Shown here piece by piece: positions 36,358 to 51,200 of a DNA stretch of 64,000 nt; the stretch's first letter is position 1; each line of letters opens with the position of its first letter. The DNA comes from Amblyornis subalaris (Eukaryota; Chordata; Aves; Passeriformes; Ptilonorhynchidae). The notes under the pieces were generated by a model. The model was not told the DNA's origin. It saw nothing but the letters and a program-made list of their open reading frames with translations, and searched no databases. The position numbers and the translations under genes were made by a program. The stretch is from positions 1-64,000 of the forward strand of contig JACAXG010000231.1 of NCBI GenBank assembly GCA_018881555.1. Reading direction: 5' to 3'.

Positions 36358-37353
36358 ACACTGTAAACTGGTGGGATGGTTTGGCTGGTGTNACATTCAC
36401 AACAAAATTGTCTGAGACTGACCATGTCCTTCCTATGGGGATTTATGTTCTAATCATTCCAGAATGTGATAGCTGCAGAAGAACAGTGTTTTAAAAAAAA
36501 ATTCTTCCCAAACCATCCCCATACTGGACAAAAAATAAACCAAGTTTTCTTCCTTTTCCTGCCAAAGCTCTACATTGTTTTAGAATAACTTTTTTGTGAT
36601 ATGTTCCCTTTGTTAAGAAGTTATTTTATGTGTTTTATGTTTTTCTGTTGGAGGATCTGATTTTACTTTCTAACATGCCTTGTTTGAGAAGCTGAGTCCC
36701 ACTTAGATTCCTTACTGGGAAAAAGACTTACCCTTGTGCAGTGTTGTATGTCACAGTACCTAAAATCTGGAGGTATTAAGGAAAAGTGTTTCCCTTTACT
36801 GTTTCGTCTAAGAAAACATTTCTTTAAACTGAAAAAAACTGCCTCTCCATGTATGCTTATCCATAACTCAGATTTACCTTTATTTTGGTCTTTACTGTGA
36901 TTGAGTTCACATGAGATGGTTTAAGTTTGAAAATGAGGATTTTCTGGTTGCTTTTGTAAATACTAGGTATTGTTGTGATAGAATGGTTATTCTTTAAGAC
37001 TTTGAAATGGCATGACTAAATAAGCCTGAAAGATTAACGTGAGTCTCTTGAACCTGCTTTTGCTGTGTAGAACTTTGGCCTTTAAACTTAAAAGCAGCTG
37101 GGATGTGCTTGACAGTTTTCTTATGCAGTTGATTTCAAAGATGAATTCTGAGAATACGGCAAAAGTCAGGTTGTTGAAATAGATGCATATTGCTGAAACT
37201 TATAAGGTCCTTCAACCCAACATTAGATGGGTGCTTTTCTTAACATTACAGTTGTAGGCTTTTTGAACTGGAATTAGTTTAGTTCAAAGGACAATGAAGA
37301 AAAAGGTTTATTTTCAGAGAACAAGGGTTTAAGTTTTTTCATAATTGTTAAAA

Positions 37354-37377
37354 CTTGGTAGATTTCTTGGTAGATTT
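37354..37377. repeat. 12-bp tandem duplication
   Basis: CTTGGTAGATTT is present twice in exact tandem. It is probably a recent replication-slippage event. Confidence 0.85.
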
Positions 37378-38640
37378 CCTTTTTAATTTCTTTTCTTTGT
37401 GGGAATCCACTTCCAACAAAGAAATGTTGTTATTGTTAGTACAAACAAGTGCAGTAAAATGGTGACTGCCATAGAGACCCCACTGCTGCATGTGTTGTTT
37501 TGAAAGTGAGAGCTGTGGTAGGATTTAATATTGACTCTGCTGCGGGGGTGAAATGAAATTGCTCAATGTTGCATTTTCTCTATTNGAAAAGACCTTGTTT
37601 TCTTTAATTCAATATCATATTCTGTCTTTATTTGAACAAATATATCTAATGCAAATATTTGAGGTATTCAAAATATGATAAATGTGTTTTCTGGAAGGGA
37701 ATAATGAGGCTGGTTAAATATGAGCAGTATGAAGTCTCAGTCCAAAAATTCTTTTAAGCATGTAGCCTTTTTGACATTGAAATAAATGTGCCTTTTATTC
37801 TCATATAATCGTCTGAGAATCTCATCTCCTCTCCTACATTAAATATTTTTCTAATGCAAAAAGAAAAAATTGCCTTGTTTTATCCACTTATTTTTCACTN
37901 AAGTAATTGTTATGTACAAAGCAAGACAAAGTTTTGTTACTTTTCACATTGTGTTTTGTACTCAGAAGGGAAATGTGTATATTTTGGTTTTTATAGTGTA
38001 TTCCAAACATTTTCATGTAGAACAGAAGGGGTTTTCCAGTTAGTATTTGTTTTTATTAGTCTTTTTAACATAGGATTTCCAGGACTTGGACACTATATGA
38101 ATTACATTCTTAATAGAATAACTATTGTAGCGTAGGATTTTTTTTTTAATTGATGCTATAGTATTATAACCTCTGCAAATCCACAGGGGTATAAAGGTGC
38201 CTCTTGCTGCTGCCTGTCTTTCCTTGCATCAGAACAGTTATAGAGCAGATGTATAACTTTTGTATGAACAACCTTTTAAATACAAATCAAATAATGAATA
38301 TTCAACTCATGTAGTTTCATTGTCTAGGTGTGATAAATACCTACTTTAAACATGTTCTATATGGTTTCTTTGCCCACCTGCAGACTGTTAGGAATCTTTG
38401 AACTGATTCAAATTTTACAACCAAAGCAGATTGTAAATGTTAATTTTCAGATTTTCAGCTTCATGTATTGATTGTGTTTGGGGGATATGTAGGTAGATGG
38501 CATGTACAACGCATGTCAAATTTATAGACGTCAAACTGGATAAAATTAATCAAGCTGCATTTAATTCTCTAGTAAAAAGCATTTCTATTTATGAACCAAT
38601 TTTTTGCATTAATCCTTTACACTACCAACAAGGCAGGCTG

Positions 38641-38745
38641 TATTTAGTGCTACAATAAAATTACTTTTATTATAGTATAATAATTAAATATAATTAAATA
38701 ATAATTAAAAATAAAAACAATTTATATAAAATTGTTTTATTATAG
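38641..38745. repeat. A/T-only low-complexity tract with hairpin
   Basis: The tract is almost pure A/T with repeated TAATTAAATA-type units. It includes a hairpin in which 38711-38723 pairs with 38729-38740 (ATAAA(A)ACAATTT against AAATTGTTTTAT, one bulged A) around a 5-nt loop. It is consistent with simple-sequence expansion. Confidence 0.7.
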
Positions 38746-41700
38746 GGAAACTTTAGCCTGACAATAATAAGAAATGTGTAAGCAGGCATCAGTGTGTGCA
38801 ATGATGAAAAGCTTGCTTATGGTTTTATAGTCCTGTTTAATATTTTCTTCTAAAATTTGACTTTATGAAGTAATATTTTAGATCTAAATAGATTGGAGTG
38901 AGTATTAACAACAGTTAACAAATAGTGACATCAGGTATTCCATTCTGGAAGGAAAAGGAAAGCTGTTATAAGTGTACTAGTCTTGTACATTACAAAAAGG
39001 AAGTCTTATGATTTTTAAGAAGGATTTGTAGGAAGGATTTGCTATGAAAATAATGGAAAAATCTGTTTGCCATAGATGCTATTTGTATGCCTATGAATTT
39101 CTTGATCTCTGGTTAAAAAAATTTAGCAGTGCAGTTGGACATGCTGCTAGCATTTGCTCTAGGAAAGGATTTTAATTAGATACATTTAAAAGCAATTGAA
39201 TGGTAGTTGAGATTCCACGTATATTTTGTAGCTTAAAGGACTTCAAATATGAAATGAGATTGCAGCAAATTTTATGGTAGCTGTTGTAAACAGCATGTAC
39301 TTTGTATGATGCTCCCTTACTAGAGACATGTTATTGCTTGAAAGTGTGATTTGACGATCTTTTATGTCTACAATGTGTTTTCTGTCATAATAGAAAAAAA
39401 AAAATCAGAGTTTGGCAGTAGCTGCAGGTTCTTGCCCTGAAATCATAATTTTCATGCATTGAGTGCTGGCAAACATTACTTGGATTTCCAGGTACAAGCT
39501 GGAATTAATAAGTGTCATAAAAATGAGATGCTTCTATTTCTCATTTCAACCCGCATGGATTTTATCCTAGTGAATATAAGCAATACTAGCTGTAAGCTGT
39601 GTTTAACCCTGTTTGGAAGCCTACCACAGTTACATTCTTTTAGGGAAGGAGGAGGATGCATTTTAAATGTGGGGTGGAGTTCTCCTAGGGCACTAACTGT
39701 TCTTTAACTGATTTTAAGTACTTAAAGCGTGTATCCAAGACAAGATTGAACAGTTCAACTCTACAAAAAAGAGTGCAATGACAAAGCAATCACTTTTACC
39801 TTGCATTGCTTCATGATTTGTCTTACTTTTTCTAACTTTTATTGTAATACAAACAGATTTGCCCTGTATCCTCACATTTCCAACATATTCAGTATAGCTC
39901 CCTTCCTATTCTTTGATGGTGCTATTGTGCAATACCTCAGGTTTCCCCATGTTCTGAGGCTTCTTCATCCCCACCCTCTAAAACCACTGACCCTCATGTG
40001 CTTTCTAATAATGAAATCTTATCTTTTACCCTTGGCCTCAGCACCCTTCTGACAATTTGTTCACTGTCAAGCCAGTACACAAATTAGTGCTGACTAGCAG
40101 TGGCCACCTACCCAGACAAGATGGATGATGCCCTTTGTCTTAGTAGAAATAGTTAAATAGTGTGTCTCCCCTCCCAGTCTGCTAATTAAAAAAGATATAG
40201 AGAGGAACTGAATGGTTTTTGGCTCTTCATGAAAATGTAAAATTTTATGTGGTCATTGGAAAAAACAGTTAGTAGGAATGGACTGACAGAACAAGTCTGA
40301 CATAAATGGTCAGCACAGTTCCATAACCTTAGACATCTAGNCTTAAGAACTACATGTTTTACAACAGTGGGTCTCTATTTTTGATCAGTTATACATTTTA
40401 GCTTTTCTTTAAGGTACTTTATAAATTAAAGACCGTCTTCCATTAATTAGAGGACCTAACACTCTTTTCTAATCACAACTGCTAGAACTAATCGATGCTG
40501 AAAGTTTATTCCCTTTATTTTCTGCTAGTTCAGCTATTCTTCCATGTTTATCTTATTTATATTACTATTGAGTAACCTGTCTCTCAGAAATACTTGGCTG
40601 TAAGCAGTAATAAAGTGGCTTTCAATGTGATTTCCTGATCTTACTCAGTAAACAACTAGAAGTTGTCCAGATCATTTTGCTGTCTATAGTATGTGGTTTG
40701 TATTTATCTTGGTTCATCTTGGTCTTGCATCTTTTAAATTCTGTATATGAGTTGCAGCTTGAAGAGATTAATGCGCATGGGAATTTTTAGCCTAAAAACT
40801 GTTCTTGAAGCAAGGGGAAAAGTTTTCAAATAGTCTTTCTGATTTCAAGAGGTGCTCATAGATTATTCTTTTAAGCTAGTAGGAAATAACACAATTTGTA
40901 CTTTTTTTTTTCCNGTGTAACTTCCTCCCTTTGTTCTGCCTTCTGGAAAGTAAGTGTAGCATTTTACCATCAGTCTTTTAGAAGGGGTCAACAAACAGAA
41001 TTGCTTCCAGGTAGAGATGCCATGGCTCTTCATTTGGAATAAAGAAGGCAATTCCATCAGGAGGATCCATTTTAATTCTTTACATGGCAGTAAACTGTAT
41101 AGGAATTTGTTGCCTGTGACTGACGAAACTTTATCCATATGTAAGGATATATATAGTTGCTGTTTTCTTGAGATTTGTGATGTCAGCTGTCCCTTGCATA
41201 CACAGCCTTGGATGTTAGTTGGGGATCTTTGAGCATTCAGTAGAGACTTCTGAAGAAACAAATGAATTTTTGCAAAGGACTTGGGAGTCAGATGTCTCTA
41301 AATGAATGCATTGGTTCTTTTGATTAGTAACCTCACTGGAGTTGCCCTTTCTCTTTCATATGGAAGTGTTGAAGAAAGGTGCCTCTAATATTTTCAGAAT
41401 TTTGTGAACTTCAGTACACAGCTGTTTCTTTGACAGAGCCTAATTTAAACAGAAATATGAACATAGTTCATGTTTTTGAGATGAAATTTAAGCAAATGTG
41501 CTATGAATGCCAGCTGCAAAAACTTAGGACTGGCCCACAGTTTCGTGTTGCACCACAGGATTGATGCTGAAGTGTCCTCACTTTTGTTCCTTGTTTGTTC
41601 TTTTTTTTTTGGCAAGTGTTTTGATCCTTTTGGAACTTTTCAATCTCATGTCATTTGTAGAGTGACATTGAGTAGCTGTACTACATGACAGGATCTATTC

Positions 41701-44700
41701 TGGTCTTGAAAGCTGACATTTAGATAATCAAATCTAAAGCTACCTTTGTGGCATTCTTCTTCTCGCAGAAAAGAAAATATTTAGAGCAACACAGAATTAA
41801 AGCATGTAAGATCAGATTTGTAGCTCAAAGAACATTCAGCTCAAGTTAAACAGTTAACCGAGCTTGTTTTTTTTTTTAAGAAAAGCCTCCAAAAAGAGAA
41901 AGCTGCGATACAACAAACTTTCAAAACTAAATGTATGGAGAAAATCTTTTTCATCCCTGAACATAACTTAGGACGCCAAGGGAAGTGTACTAAATATTTA
42001 TGTTTCTTGAGACTTCAGCAGAATGTTAATCTAAATTTTGGACAGAACTTAAAAGAATTCCCTTTGAGCACATCTTACTTAACCAGACAATTGTGAGGAA
42101 TTTTTAGCCCAATGTTGCTGATCATGCATGTTATGTCTCTCTTTTCTTGTGGTTTGTGATTAAGCAAGTGTGTTGAGACCTTGTCAAGCAGTATTTTATG
42201 TATTAAAATGTGCTGATTCTTGTCCATTTTATAGTATTTGATGCTATCAGGCAAAATTAGTTTTGGGTGTGAATCATTACATGATTGAGAGAACTATTTG
42301 ATTCCAAATTATATCTTCTGAATTGTATGGTTTTCTTTCTGAAATTTCGGCACTTCATCTAAAAACTAATTAAGAGTTGACAAATATCTAAATGTTAGCA
42401 TATTTTGTCCTTCCCTAACACTTGTGATCATTTTTCAGAACAGATCATTAGCTGATTTATGCCACCATTTTTCCAGAGGGCCTGATTATAAGGTGTGGGA
42501 TTCTGGCCCAGTGTCTTAAGGCTTGCCTTTGTTGGGAATATTGTCAAGCATCTGCTTTGCCTGTGTTCAACATCAGCTAGATGTGAATGTATTGTCATCT
42601 GAAGGCTTTACACCTGTGTCAAAGTTGAACAAAAAAAATGCACTAATGCACCTTCTCATAGCACTGCACTATATGTGGCTACGTGGCTCCCAGGTGGAGA
42701 TGGTTCTCCATCTCCGTTCTTTCAGCTGGTGNGGAACAATTCTGTGGCTGTCTGCACCATTCTCTGCAGCTCTGTTTTAGTCTTTTGCTGTGCTGTTGGG
42801 TGCTGTGACAAGCAGTATTTCAAGTGCTGTCTTTTGGTCTCTAGGCGTATGCTCTAGGTTAGATCTTGTATCTCTCCTGCTCAGTTTCCTGGAGTCCTGT
42901 TAACTGAAACTGGTGACAACTCTTTAAGCTTTGTCCAGTTCCCGATACTGAATTTCGCTGCTACTGAAAGAATGTGTATTTGACACTTACAGTATATTAT
43001 AATTAAATTCTGTGAAGGAATTTTTAAATGTGCATGTGTACATGAATTTTCTTATTATCGTGAAGAGTACAGGTATGTGGAAAAGAGAGCCACTCCAGTT
43101 GGAAGGTTGTAACTTATTTTCATCTTTTCAGCAAGAGATTTGGATCTTGTTGCTGTGTTTGTGCTTCCTTTCTCCCCTCTTTGCATCTGTTTGTTTGTTT
43201 CCTGTTTTTTTCCGCTCTCAGAATAAGATTTCCCCAGCTATCAAGTGACACCCTTTCACTTGATTTTTGAGTCTAGTTTCTGGGGCTTGGTTGCAGACTC
43301 ACATGGTTGAACTAACTTCCGGATGGTCAGGATTTTAGTTCAAGGGAGCTGGAAATAATCTAAGTTAGTGATCCTTGGTGGTTTCAGGTTGTTAGATAAA
43401 GTAATTTCTTTTGATATTTCCATAATAATTTCAGCACAAAGATGAAAAGTATATTGAAGGCACATGCCTTTGCCCTCCTTAGATGTAGGTGTTTGTGTAC
43501 ACATGCAGATGCATATATATGTGTCACTAATCATAATTCACTATATCTTCATTTTAGTCTTTAGAATTGTTCCTGGATGTCTTTTTAGTATTGTCTATTT
43601 AAAAGCCAGAATTTTACTTCTATGATAGTTGATACTAACAGGTCCAACACCTAAAATACAACAGAAAAAAAAATAATCTCCTCAATTCTCTCCTTGCCTC
43701 ATTTCCATTTACTGATTTAGGAATCCAGACTCTTATTTTCTAATCTGTAATTTATGGCGTTGTTAGGGTAATACAAAGAAAGTATGTGCATTACAATTTT
43801 TAGAATAAACTTAATTTTCTAATGTTCTGAAAGGTGAAGTACTATTCCTTGCAGTATATTAGCACTTGCAATGTGTGGAGCACTTGGATGGTTGGTGGTT
43901 TGTAGTCAGTGGCAAATAAAACTCAATATGTTCTCTTCACTAAAACACAGGGAATGTCATTAAGGGTCCATTAACTCTTTGTTCAAACCTCTTAACTCTT
44001 TTCCTTGCTTATTAATCAGCTGATAAAAATCTCAAAAGTGATCAAGAGTATTCTGTCTCGAGTGGCACTTCTGACACACATGGCCTCAGGAACTTGACAT
44101 TTTGGGAATGATTCATTACTTGATTAGTAAGGACTTTTACCTCAAAGCAAAACCATTAGGGTTTATCATGCATGACTCAAAGGCTATATATCACACCCGC
44201 TCCTGTAATAGTCATTTTCCCCAGATAATGTCAGTGAGAGCTACACCCATAGTATAAATTAGCTCTTTTTGGCTTGAATAAATATGCTGTTCCTTGGAGG
44301 AGTTATATTTAACTTCTCTTGTTTTATTGCTGTTTCTGCTAAATGTAGTTTTTTCATTGCCACTAAAAGCAGCTTGTTGGCTATTACATATAATTAAAAT
44401 TCTCTATTTTACTGGTGTTCAAATAGTGTTGTATTTCTATTTCCCTAAGACTTATTNAACTTTAACAGTGGAATACTTACAATATCATCAAAGCCCCTTT
44501 TTATTAGAAGATGTATTCCAAAAATGTCTGAAAGTAGTTAGCTGTGCTTGGGAAGCATACATTAGGATTACTGGCAAAACTCTTCTGTATTTTGGTCTGT
44601 GGTAGCAATTACTTGCTTCAGTGTGGGACGGTCTTCAGGTTAGTCAGTTTGTGGGACAAATAGGTGAAATCGTTCATCTTCTCAGTAAGGGGTTTTTTTT

Positions 44701-45180
44701 TGTGGAAATAACACAGCCATCACAAGAGAAAGAGATTGGAAGTAATATGTTCTTGTGTGGGTAGATATGGCAGAGAGTGCCTCAGCTGGGGTCTGCTGGA
44801 CTGCATTTAGTCTGGTCTGTCACATTTTCCACAGAGGAGGGTTCCAGCTACACTGTGCTGTCTCCTACAGCCCCATCTACTGAATTACTCCCCTGGAACC
44901 TGTGAATAGCNAGCTCTGAACATCCACTGCTCCATTCAAATCAGTAAAGGACCAGAGGTGTGATTTTTATTAATTTTTTTTCCCCCATTCCTCTTGGGGT
45001 GCAGTTCCCGCTTTAGACCTGTGGCACCAGTGTGACCTATTGGAGGATTCCTCGGTCTTTGATTCTGTCCTCAGGTGTATGGGCAGATTGCACCCTCTGG
45101 TACAAAGGTGATGGTAGGAAGTGATTTATATCACTTCTTGTGACGTAAACATTCTCTTGTGGCATTTGTTCCTTTGGCTA

Positions 45181-45198
45181 GGGAGGGGAAGGGAAGGG
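45181..45198 (+). other. Canonical G-quadruplex motif
   Basis: Four G runs (GGG, GGGG, GGG, GGG) are separated by loops of 1, 2 and 2 nt, satisfying the usual G3+N1-7 rule. The motif abuts the hairpin at 45199-45226. It lies on the transcribed-sense strand, so the intronic RNA could also fold this way. Confidence 0.75.
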
Positions 45199-45226
45199 AT
45201 TTCTTTCCCCTTGAAGGGAAAGAAAT
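45199..45226. repeat. Perfect 11-bp hairpin next to the G4 motif
   Basis: ATTTCTTTCCC at 45199-45209 pairs exactly with GGGAAAGAAAT at 45216-45226 across a CTTGAA loop. The arms are pyrimidine-pure and purine-pure. The element starts at the base after the G-quadruplex motif. Confidence 0.8.
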
Positions 45227-48200
45227 GATATTCCTTGGTAGAGGTAGCTCTTGTATCAGCCTAATATGAGCTCACCAGACCATGTATGAGGACTTTCTGT
45301 AGGGACTGAAGGAGCCTGTGTGCATTTGAATGAGCAAAAATGAAACCAGTTGGGTACAATTCCCTAAAGAAAGGAATACTGATAAGTTTTATTTCTTTGA
45401 AAGAAATGTCATATCTGATAATCTGAATTATTGGATACCCTTGTTGAAGCTTAAATCATTGACAGTCCCGCTCACTGGGAGAAGTGTGCTCCATAGGCAA
45501 GGGAGGAAGTGCTATGCAGTAGTGTAATCAAAACTTGAATTAAAAAATTGATACCATCTGCATGGAAGGAGGGAAAACACTCATATTTCATGCTCCCTGG
45601 AAAGTTTTCTATATCAGCCCTGTAATTATGTAGTACAAAAGCATTTGAGGCATAAAAACTATATCGCTAAAAACTAGTAAGTGTATCTGGTAGAAGTTAC
45701 AGTGGTTACTTTGGGAGTTGGTATACATGGTCCTTGGGAAATTTCTCATTTTAATTGAATAGTCCAGATATGAGGAATTAAGTGACTATTAAATTATTAT
45801 CCATTTTGGTTGATTTCTNCATTTAGTACTAAGAGCATTTTTGGTGGCTTGTGATGTAATAGTTTGCTTTTGGGTGGCTATTATGCTTGTTTTACCATGG
45901 ATGCAGTGCCTTCAGATAGCTGAAATAATATTGAACTAGATAATTTTCGGGTGCAAGGTTGCGATAAGTGATACTGATTTCTTTAATGTACAATAGATGA
46001 CAGTTTTGCATTGTGGATGGATGGCAGGTATGTGTTGGTTTCAAATTCATGCAGAGTAAATATTTTGCTGACTTTGATGCTTGGGTTTAGTGAAATGCTT
46101 GGGTTTGTGTCGACTTACATGTTCATTGTACCAAGAATAAATGCTAAGGGGGAGAGCTACACAATTCATGTAAGTCAAGAGCATTTTATGCCGAACTCTG
46201 ATTTAAAACAAAAATATCTCCCTCCCCCCAAAACAAAATTGAAAACCACACAGGAAATAGGTATTTGATGGCTAAAGTAACTAAATTATTTACTCATCTA
46301 ATGCTTGCAGATCTCGGTATGAGTTGGGTGTTGAAGTGGATTTGGTTACTGCTGTATCTGTACTGTAAACTCAGCAATACTGAGCTATTTTGTCTGCAAA
46401 CTTAAGCTAAAAATACTTTACATCAGTCTGTACAGCTACTTATTTTCATTACAACATAGGGAAGGAGCATCTCAATTACTGTTCTGTTGTTCCTGGGTAC
46501 TCTTGCAGGTGTGACATTTAATTTAGTCACTGATGATGGCTGGGCCAAAATGACTTGTATAGACCAATGGCAGAGGGAATAGACCTCATCAGTCCTCTGC
46601 TCTGCACACTCCTCAGTTAAGGTTCTGCTTGGTATTACTTACCAGAGGCAGTATAGTAGTATGCTGTGGATTCCTGAAGAAAGAAAAAAAAAATTGAAAA
46701 ATAGTGTAGGTTGCTTATCAACAAAAGATAAAAATCTGTTTCTTTGCGTGTGTGTTCCTTGCAGTTGGCTCGGAGCTGCTGCTCTAGCCACTACCTTTCT
46801 GAGGAAAAATGTAGCTTGTGTGGTCATTCTCCCAGTTTAGATCTTTTTAATAAAAGGTGCAGTTTATGTTGGAGCTNAGCTGTTGGTTAAATCTGAAAAT
46901 TGACAAAAACAAAAGGAAAAAGAACTTCTCCATTTCTTCTTGCCAGTTGGCATCTTAACAGGTCTATTTTATGTTTCAGTTGTGCTTAACTACTAACTTT
47001 CACAGAGTAAGTATTTCTACGTTATGAAGCCTTTAATTATTCTATTGTGGATAGTTTAATCCAGCATGAAAAGGGAAAAGTCAGTTAATGCAGGAAGATT
47101 TGGCATAATGAACTGCAGGGTTCAGAAGTCATGAAGGAAGAAGACAGTAATGATGAGTATAATAACTATGGAGATGTTATTTTAAGGCTTTTACTTAATA
47201 GAATGTTCTACCCATTCTGCTTGCCTTGAGTTCTTTGACAAAGCTTTGTGGCTGCCAGTTTCTTGGTTTAATATTGGCAATTTGTTGTGGACACAGACTT
47301 AGTGTTATTTAGATACCTTAAAATTAAGTGTTTGCTTGATTTTCTTTTGGTTGGACAGCCAGGACGCTGAAATGTTGAGGTGGCAGAGTGTGACTGTAAT
47401 AGCTGTAATTCTTATTTTTCCAGAAAACCTTTTGGTCAGCCTAGAAAACCATATATATGGTTGCTGAAGGCTATACTTGCCAGGTTAAATTCCTGTAACA
47501 TGGGAAGGAGAAGTGGGGAAAAAGACATTATATGTCACAGGAACTGGATTTTTTTAAATGGTATTTTTAAAGGAATCATTCCATTTCCCTTTAGGAAATT
47601 TGAAAATATTTGGAATGGATAACATAATTTTTATCTTGTTTGTTGTTTATACTCTTAAGGCCGGTCTACTTAGAAAGAGCAACACCTATTAAAGGCCTTT
47701 GAATTCAGNGTCTTTCATGTTACAATGAGTCTATTTACTGCTGTCAGTAGGCTCGTAATATGTTTAGCTTGAAGAGGTTAACAAGCATGCCTTGGAGTGT
47801 TACTTTTATTTTCTGTTCCGTGACACTTAGCAAAATCCCATTATACAATTGGGTAGTATTATAATGGTAAAATGTTAATTTGTTCTGCATTCCGTTAAAA
47901 TTGGATTTTTTTCTTGTGCATCGGCCCATGCGTTTTGTATAAAACCTATAATTTAAACACTACGCCATAGAAATGCCCTAAATTAGTAACCTTTTGCCTT
48001 TGCTACCTTAATTACATCTCATTATTTACTGCTTAAAGAGCAACCTCTAGCTATTGGTTAAATATTTGCCAGCTAAATAGGTTTGTGGTGTTGAAGAAAA
48101 CAGTAGCCCTTGACTTGGTTCTAATGTAATTGGGATGTCAGAGTTTTGAGAAAATTACGTGCTTTCCTTGAGGAAAAGTAAACTTTTTGCATTTTCCTTA

Positions 48201-51200
48201 TTTTTTCATTTCTCCTTAATGAGTATTTCAGTAGCTGTCTGTTGCACTCCAATAGGCAATTGAAAGTCTATCTTAAAATAAGTATTTTGAAAAAGACTGT
48301 TGTGTTTCAATATGGTTTATGAATTCTAGTTGCATTTATTCCTTTTAGCTTTTATAAGCATCTGATTCAGTAAATTTCTATTTTTATTGTGGAAACAAAT
48401 ATGAAACAGATTACTTGTTGGCTACTAATAGCTATCTTCCAGATTTTTACCTCCTTTTGGCAGGAAAGCTGTATTGTTTGATCAGAATCACAAGGAATAT
48501 TATTCATTAAAACATCTGCTGAGTTGTCTTTTCTGACAAATTTAAAGATCACTTCTCTTTGGTCTTTTAATTGTATGCAGAAATTATACTGCAGAAGGTT
48601 TTAACAGCTTGCAGGTTGACTTAATCTTCAGTATTTTATTCATATCCACTGGATTGTATTTTTGCTTTTTTTTTTTTGCTTTATCTTTTGCTATTTTTTC
48701 ATTTGGATAAAACCATGGGAGATTATAAATTATAAATTGCAATTAGCTACAATTCCACAATATTAAATTCTCTGTCATATGCAAAAGTATCCTGTTTAAT
48801 TTCNTATTTTACTTTTTTCCTNTTTTTTTTTCCCCCTGAGCTCCCCAGTAGTGGAAGCTTGTTTACAACAGATTTGTCTATCTGACTTGATTCCTACCCA
48901 GTACGTAACTACTGCTTTCCTTATCTACTCGTGAATTTGTTGTCGGCCCTGTCCATTTGCTTTTGGAAGCCCAGTGTCTCCAAGAAGTTCCTTCACCCAT
49001 TTTCCCCATATGTTTTNTTACATTACAGATTAAAAATTGCAGACTGGCATGGTTACAGTTTGAAGTATAACTCTCCATTAATGTGTATTGATGTAATACC
49101 ACTGACTTTATTTTTAACAAAGGCAATAGAGGCAAATGGAGAAAAACACATTGATGCAAGTCTTCATCTTGTTCATGTGTTTTTTCTGCTGTGGGAAACC
49201 CATCTATAGAATAGATAAACACTTGCCCTCTAGTGTATACATTTATTCCTATGAAAACCAGTTTTAATTCCTGAAACATATTTAACTTTTCCTCAAAAAG
49301 GGTTTAGTGGTAGGGGGAGTACCAGCAACACATTTACAGAGAAACTGGATGGCCTGTCCAATTTTAGGCTGAGTAGATCAACCTTTGAAGTAGATAGTTT
49401 CTCTGAAAACTTCTTTTCCTGTGTTGTTTTTTATGTCACTGTTTATATGTTCCGTATCCATAAACTGAAACCATTGCTTCGCTATTGATGCAAAGGTTTG
49501 AGTGATTTGTTGCTTATTTTCTATATTTATTCTTGGATTTGAATTCAGCAAGTCAATCTGTAAAGGCAACGACTGCCTAAGAGGCCCTGTTTTTCTTTGC
49601 AAAAAAAAAAAGTTCTGTGGAAACCCTTCCCTGAGAAGAGTTTTTGAGATTTCTGTGGATTACAAAGCATTGAGAAGGGTCATTCTTTAATTTTCTTTCC
49701 TAGCAAAAATGCCAAGATACAATTTTAGCAGGTATTAGTAAAAATTGAAAAGTATGCTTTGTGTTCTGGGACTGGTGCCAACGTCTGTGTTTGCAACACC
49801 CAAGACAGGCCTAAGAGTGAAAGCTTTTCCTGATTGCCCTCAGAAAACTACTAGAACAAGTTGGTGACATTTCTGTTCCGTTGCATCTGTGATATTTACT
49901 TCTCCTTCAAAAAAAAANTTTTTTAGAAGTTAATGGCCACTGCAAAGGAGTTTTTATTCTCTGGGGAGAGAGGAGAAGGAAAGAAAAAGTCAGAACACTT
50001 TGTTTTGATCACAGGTGCATTTTTCTACTAAGAGGTCACATTTAATTTGCGTAGCATGTACTGGTGATTCTGGAGCAGATCCTCAGCCAGAATGAATTAT
50101 CGTGGGAGTTAATAGATCTGACTGTTAGCACAAGCTCGGGTCTGTTCTTTAGCCCAGGTAAGTTTGTTACTTTCTTTTTAAATTGAAACAAATGGGACTG
50201 TGACTTGTAACATTTCATAAGATGTCCAGTAAAATTGCAGTATTTTTTAAAAAGAGAGTCAAAGTCATGTCTCATTTTCTGTGAACGTTATGATAACCTA
50301 TGCTGTCTCTTAATTTTTTATTTTGTATTTTGATTGTGGATGAAATGGAGGAAGTTAGGTTTCTGTGCATATGTTGCTTTTTCAAAATAGTGTGTATGTC
50401 AGGTGAAGGATAAGTAAAAGGATGCATTTGCAAATATAGCCTTTTCNAATCTGTGTTTCAAGAGGCTTTTCTGTGCCTTACTGAGGCACTTAATTTGTTG
50501 TAGTTTTATTCTGAACAGTAGGGAGCTCTCTTTAATCCTGTTCTATCTAGGGCTGTTTCAGATGCTCTAAATTTGAAAATAGGGCACTTTATTAGGCCAG
50601 CTAAAACTGGATTTAAATGTCTAAATTCTGGTTTGACAATATATATGCTTCAAAAGAGTACACTTTTTATAAGAAATAAGATTCCCAGATTTTTGCCTTT
50701 CTCTTTTACTAACGTTTGCATTGTGTATGGAACAGATTTGCTTTCAGTGGAAAAATGTATTGTTCCAGCAGAGTGCAGCAAAAGACAAATATTGTAAATA
50801 TGTTTGGCTTTTCTGTCAAGAGTTGGTACATTGTAAAAAGAGAACATATTAAGGAGCTCATCATACATAAAATATCAAACAAATTATGGAGGAACTGTAT
50901 AAGAAGATTGCAGTCTAGTTAAATTTTTTCTGCTACTTTTTCTTCTGAAACATTGATAGAATTTACTAGGAAAATAATAATTAAAGAAGTGTTAATATAT
51001 AGTTAAGTAAAGTCTAAGATCTCTCAAACATTCTTGGTAAGTAGAAGCAGAACTTTGAATACTAGGTACCTAAATGCCACTGGTTAGTACTGTATCGGAG
51101 GCTGGACTGCAATCTGATGGAAGAGTTAAGATTACAATTCAGGATTCTTCCCTTCTTCCACNTACTTAAGCTATTAGCCTCCCTTATCTTTGATGATTTT

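Noticed and set aside
37204..37229. AAGGTCCTTCAACCCAAC, reminiscent of an avian CR1 3' end
   Set aside because: The similarity is short and imperfect, and neither the ATTCTATG octamer tail nor upstream CR1 sequence is visible.
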